64,000 nt of DNA from Ganoderma boninense (Eukaryota > Basidiomycota > Agaricomycetes > Polyporales > Polyporaceae): positions 3,664,389 through 3,728,388 of the forward strand of contig CM035309.1 in assembly GCA_002900995.3 (NCBI GenBank), read 5' to 3'. Below the pieces are notes generated by a model. It was not told the origin of the DNA. It saw nothing but the letters and a program-made list of their open reading frames with translations, and ran no database searches. The first letter of the stretch is position 1, and the number at the start of each line of letters is the position of its first letter. Position numbers and translations under genes: made by a program. Of the stretch, positions 59,830 to 64,000 are shown in pieces.

Positions 59830-61500
59830 CTTGAACTTGAACCGCCATGCTACGACTACTTTGACCTCTATCAACTTATCTACTACCTGTGCTATGCTTC
59901 AAACTGTGGTCAAACCTAGGAGGTATCTGCTTGAAGGTACGAGTTGTACTACAGTAACAGAAACCTCAGACGGCAAATGTCTGAGTTTACGATTGCACAG
60001 TTCCAACCATGGAGGCTCACGAATCCCCTCGAAGACAATGCCGTTGTCGGATCCAATCCGACTGTCCGGATACTGATACCTGCCATGACGAAGACTGGCT
60101 TAAGGAGCATTTCGTTGTGATTTAGGTGAGCTCTGCGATTGTCGTTGATGGTATGCACGTCGAGCTGAGAGTTTCGACGAGGACGAGGACGGCGTAGTCG
60201 ACGATGCCCCCTCAGCATGCGTATTGCTTAAGGCGCCAAACAATACCGGTAGTCGCTTCTCTCTAGCGCAACGATCGTGTGGCGTGAGTCGTCAGAAGTA
60301 TCATCACCCTCCCCGCCGTGCATACACCAGCAGAGTTCAAGTTGTGGATCCTCAAAGACGGCTGGCAGCCCAATCGGCGGCTGGCGTGAATACCATCACA
60401 CGACTCGCTTGAGTATCCCAGACATGGTTCTGAAGACCTTCAAGTCCGTTGATGGGAGGCGGCCTTCTACGATGCATCCCAAACCCTACCCATCGAACTA
60501 ACCTGTTGACGCATAGGCCAACCTCACTCTCGTCTGATCCATAGACTCTTCATCCTCTTCATGCAACAAAGGACCGTCCCCTCGAGCACGCCTACTGGAG
60601 ACAATCATGCGATCCCGAGTACTGGCATCGTGAGAGGAGTCGTGATCGGCGGGGTCGAGCAGCCTATCCATCAGCTTCAGAAACTTCCCTCCCCCCCCCC
60701 CCCGGTGATGGCAACCGCCGTCCGAGAGGGAAATCGAGGTGCGACAATCCTGGACAATTTCGCGCTCTCTTCGAAATGCTGATGACGGCCTATATGACAC
60801 TGCCTTTGCAGTCGTTCTCCTTGAGGACGTGAGCTCGAGCGATGTCCTCGTCGTCGACAATCTGAACGGGGAAACTTCGTTCCCGGGGCTCATCGTCGAT
60901 TTCGATTACCCTCGATGAGCCCTAAGCCTCCGCTGGCGAATCTCCGACCTTCGTCTGCAAGATTGCAACGACATTCACCACCGAGCTCTTGGTTGACCAC
61001 GACTGTGGCGGTGATTTTCTGCAGAAGGGTATGTCTCTGCCGCATCTGTTTAATATATTCAGTTTTGACTCTGGTAATCGTAGGGGACTCCTTCCTTCAC
61101 GGTCCTCATGAGCCCGAGTCTTTGGGTCGGGACACCAAGGTCCATGACGTCAATTACAACCTCGAGTCGTTCTACTGGTTTCCTCTCAGACCGTTCTCTA
61201 AGCTGCAACCTCGAGCCTTTCTACTGGGTTCTCGCCTTGGCGGTCTTGCGGTATACCAATCACCGCACCCCTCCCGAGACAACAGGCTCCTCGAGTTCTT
61301 CCTCACCGACGACGTGAACGAGTGCGACATTTCAAGCAATGATGGTTCAGGCTCGGGGGAAGAAGCCCGCCACCTCTCATCGACCTCATGCTCGCCCCTT
61401 CCACGGTTGTAGCGAAACACCACGTTCTCGACTTCCTCGACTACGGCATGGTCCTGCAGTAGTGCTTCGAGGATGCCCTCGCCCAAAACAAGAAGTGACC
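59830..61500 (+). pseudogene. K2: FunK1-type fungal protein kinase, decayed
   Basis: Ordered family segments in shifting frames: ATTTLTSINLSTTCAML (shared with K1); WRESSE...FKLWILKDGWQPIGGWRE near 60280-60390 (the kinase N-lobe VIKDxW pattern); LEDVSSSDVLVVDN ... GLIVDFDYP (catalytic loop and DFD, 60815-60910; Asn replaced by Asp); an intron 61030-61084 with GTATGT donor; GTPSFTVLM (the RTGTxPFMA region); NYNLESFYWV...ALAVLRYTNHR near 61155-61260; LDYGMVLQ...CFEDALAQNKK followed by TGA at 61496-61498, where Trp is expected. A poly-C run of about 13 lies near 60695. Not functional. Confidence 0.6.
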
Positions 61501-61504
61501 TGCG

Positions 61505-62600
61505 AATGAAAGGCCGTCTCACCCGCCCTCTCTGGGTGCCCTTGCACGTCCGTATGGGCTCACAGCGCAGGCTTGCAAGCGGCGTGGAGCCTCCACCCGA
61601 GGACGTCGAGGGCCTGGCCTACTACGATGGCTCCGCGGAAGGAAGGGGAGACTGCCGTCGGTTCATCACCTGACACTCGTTGAAGGTCAAGGTCAATCAA
61701 CGCCAAAGGACGAACTGGAGGTGGCGATCGAGTCCCAACAACTCCTGGGCTGTGGACGTCTGCGGACGTAAAGTGGACCGGGAGGAAGACATCATACTCA
61801 CGGTGCGTCTGTACGCAGACAGCCTCGCGGATGACACGTTCAGGGATACTGGACTTTTGCTGTTAATCTTCCGTCCAGGCATGCGCGGTCGCGGCGACCT
61901 TGGATCTCTACCACTCGGACTCTACGGACGAAGCCCGCGACGTTCCCAACTCGGACCGCAACCCGATCCAGCAGCGCGAGGAGGTGTGACGTATGGCCAT
62001 CCTGTCCGACACTCTACCCAGCGTTGGTGGTACAACGTCTCTTCCATGTTACCTGGAGCTTCCGCGATCGAGAGAAAGCTTGCGGGGCGAGCGCGTCAGA
62101 CCGATTGGTCGCCGGACGCCCTCACATCCTCCGATGCCGCCGTTTTGAACTGTGAATGTCGTGAGCTCCAGCGAGTAAGGTACAGGAGCTCTACAAGTTA
62201 GTGCTGTGTGTAGACCATGTTGATCAGAGACACGGCGGAACAGCTGTCGGTAGATGGCACTCGCAACGAAGCCGTCGTTTCGAACCTTGGATGTACCTAC
62301 ACATCTCAATCCCTGTATATCTGAGCAGGATGGGGGCAATATATGACGGTCGTCAAGTACAACTGCGTTGGCTGAGACTGAGAAGTTCCCAGTGAGCAAC
62401 GGCTGCTGCCTTCGGAGATGGGCAAGATCGTGGGAACTATGTGAGCAGCTCGGATTCGACCCGATTCAGCACACCTCGACCGTAGCGGCGCAGTGCAGGA
62501 CGTCGCTTCACCCACGCCAGCGTGACGCCACCTGCATCGCTGCGATATCGTGCCCAGCGAAAGACAGAAGATGGCACCTGGAACTGGAAAGACAAAACAT
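61505..62600 (+). other. Kinase 3' flank and coding-like fragment
   Basis: 61540-61630 resembles the basic tail of K3 (GVEPPPEDVEGLAYY against SVEPLALPEDVEVLVHY). A separate coding-like pair follows: KVDREEDIILT ending near 61802 with a GTGCGT donor, and after an about 75-bp intron (CCAG acceptor near 61879) ACAVAATLDLYHSDSTDEARD...QREEV with a stop near 61988. No start or family identified. 62000-62600 shows nothing convincing. Confidence 0.35.
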
Positions 62601-63529
62601 ATGTCTCGCAAGGTAGGGCCCTGGAATCCAAGGACTTCATAACAGGGCCTGTGCATCCAAGTCAAATTTTCTGACCATCGTCCTCTTCTAACAGTGCAAC
62701 AGCTGCTATGTCAGCGGCGATGAAAAGCAACTTTTCAATTGCTCCAGATGTAGGGTATGTCCGAGACTCGAGTCGACCCTCAGCTCGATGCAGAAATACG
62801 GCAACTCATGATACCACGCAGTGCCAAGCCTACTGCTCGAAAGAGTGCCAGAAAGCCGACTGGAAAGTCAGCTTCCCTCCAACCGCGAATACCACCGCCG
62901 CTGAGCGCTGATCCATCTGTGATCTCCGACAGAACCACAAGTCCGCCTGCCAGAACAACGGCCTCCTGGAGACGCGCCTCAAGGAGCACGCGTCGACCTT
63001 CTCGGGCCTCATGGACCGCATGTTCCTCCCGGACGGCATCTCCATGTACGAGCTCGACCAGCGGCTCGAGAAGTGGGTCCGCTTCCACAACTCTACCCTC
63101 ATGGCCGCGACGATCCAGGCGCTCCGCCTCCCCGCGGACCTCGCGCGCGCCCGCACGCACCTCCTCTACGTCGAGCTCGAGGCGCGCGGCGAGGACGAGC
63201 ACGCGGGGCAGGCAGGCAAGTTCTTCCGCGTGCGCGACGCGTACGTCGTGCCCGTCGCCGACGCGCTGCGCAAGCCCGCGCCGTGGCCGGAGAGCATCGC
63301 GCAGCTGCGCGGCATGGCGGACGACATGGAGAGAGGCGGCCACGGGACCGTCGCCGCGGCGATGATCGAGTGCCCGCCGCTCGCGGTGCAGACGGTGCCG
63401 TTCGGGTCGCTGACGGCGCACGCGCTGAGGAGCGAGATGCTGCGCGATGACTGGAAAAGCTTCTTCGTGGACCATGTCGAGCAGGGCGTGCGCCCGAAGA
63501 TGGTTCGGTCTCGTCCGGGAGGTCGGTGA
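62601..63529 (+). CDS. MYND-type zinc-finger protein (intact)
   Basis: Model join(62601..62612, 62695..62754, 62822..62866, 62933..63529), 714 nt, 237 aa. MSRK, then the MYND finger assembled across three introns: CNSCYVSGDEKQLF, NCSRC, CQAYCSKECQKADWK, NHKSAC, giving CxxC...CxxC...YCxxxCQ...W..HK..C. The rest (198 residues) is the long partner domain common in polypore MYND proteins: MYELDQRLEKWVRFHN, RTHLLYVELEAR, GKFFRVRDAYVV, PPLAVQTVPFGSL, DDWKSFFVDHVEQG. MYND fingers bind proline-rich peptides; these paralogs' partners are unknown. Introns of 82, 67 and 66 bp have GT-AG ends. It converges on a Maf gene with 357 bp between stops, the same order as in the duplicated units. Confidence 0.85.
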
Positions 63530-64000
63530 GAGAGCCGGGACAGAGACAGGTCCGTGGATGGGGGATGAGGCCGAATCAGATTTCTGGAGCCGAGTTTACG
63601 CCATACTTCATGTGCCTGTACTATTCCATCTGCGGCGCAGACGTACGTACTATTTTACAGCTCTTACTGTGTACTCTGCCTCCGCAGGCTGTTGTTTTAT
63701 GCTGCATTTGTACTTCCCGTGAGCGATCAGGGAGTGGCCTGACGTCGTCCTCAGGGCTGCAATTGTCGATGGGGTGTGCCTCCGAAAAAAACTGCGCGGA
63801 AGAAAAGTCCATGACGATCCGAAACACGATTACTCGTACATGCCGCCGTCCCAGTCCTGCGACAGACCGTCCGCTGTGTACTATAGCTAATCCGAGAGGA
63901 AGTCGACCTCCTCCTCGATGAGCAGGTCCAGGAACTTGAAGAACGACGCCGCGGGGAAGCCCACGACGTTGTAGTAGTCCCCCTCCACCTTGCTGATCAG
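62992..64000. repeat. Partial copy D of the duplicated unit (right end of window)
   Basis: From 62992 (gtcgaccttctcggg) to the window end the sequence matches 10476-11454 and 20147-21145: last MYND exon, intergenic, Maf last exon. Upstream of 62992 it diverges abruptly from both, because only here are the finger exons present. It shares a block of about 38 bp (cgtgagcgatcagggagtgg...) with copy B that copy A lacks. Confidence 0.85.
63887..64000 (-). CDS. Maf-family nucleotide pyrophosphatase, copy D (last exon only, partial)
   Basis: The final exon from the TAG at 63887-63889, reading (in the minus direction) LISKVEGDYYNVVGFPA ... FFKFLDLLIEEEVDFLSD, identical in protein sequence to copy B over the visible part. 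The remainder lies beyond the right edge, so integrity of exon 1 cannot be judged. Confidence 0.85.
   Translation of the reverse strand: MISKVEGDYYNVVGFPAASFFKFLDLLIEEEVDFLSD

Noticed and set aside
1..64000. Transposon, CRISPR array or prokaryotic mobile island
   Set aside because: No reverse transcriptase, transposase or integrase motif, long terminal repeat, regular spacer array or operon-like gene packing was found. Duplicated blocks have no obvious terminal repeats.

Overview
The window is nuclear DNA from a filamentous basidiomycete, most likely an agaricomycete of the polypore type. The evidence is GC-rich coding sequence, many short (about 50-65 bp) GT-AG introns, and lineage-typical expanded families: F-box/LRR-like proteins, FunK1 fungal protein kinases, MYND-finger proteins and a GWP-x-DIPF family of unknown function. 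I found no rRNA, tRNA, CRISPR or prokaryotic feature.

Layout. (1) 1-23.5 kb: an about 11.5-kb unit (copy A 1-11340; copy B 11341-21031; start of a third copy C 21032-23515) arranged head to tail. Each unit begins with a Maf-family nucleotide pyrophosphatase gene (- strand), then largely non-coding or decayed DNA, a GWP-x-DIPF hypothetical gene (+), minisatellite DNA, and a MYND-gene 3' exon without its zinc finger (+), which converges on the next Maf gene. Copy B has a 100-N gap followed by about 4.7 kb rich in 1-2 bp indels relative to copy A, so part of its apparent decay may be poor sequence. (2) 23.5-30 kb: one possible unique gene (24.1 kb), a decayed F-box-like region, a second 100-N gap, and a half-decayed paralog (H1) of an unknown family. 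(3) 30.6-57.5 kb: an F-box/LRR-like cluster (two intact by reconstruction, F5 and F6; five damaged, F1-F4 and F7; and fragments). Three of the F-box genes are divergent from copies of an SPX-domain phosphate transporter (PHO91/PHO87/PHO90 type). All three transporter copies are broken, and two carry complementary deletions. An apparently intact 11-exon member (H2) of the unknown family lies at 41.8-44.4 kb. (4) 47.7-49.7 kb and 57.7-62.2 kb: FunK1 kinase remnants with stop codons. (5) 62.6-64.0 kb: the intact MYND-finger gene and the 3' end of another Maf gene, in the same convergent order as in part 1.

No metabolic operon is implied. The region looks like a fast-changing subtelomere-like or repeat-rich gene-family nursery: blocks duplicate, lose exons and acquire stops. 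Clean models by reconstruction are Maf B, the MYND gene at 62.6 kb, F5, F6, H2, and the GWP-x-DIPF gene of copy A. Exon coordinates were deduced by hand from splice consensus, reading frame and comparison among paralogs within the window.
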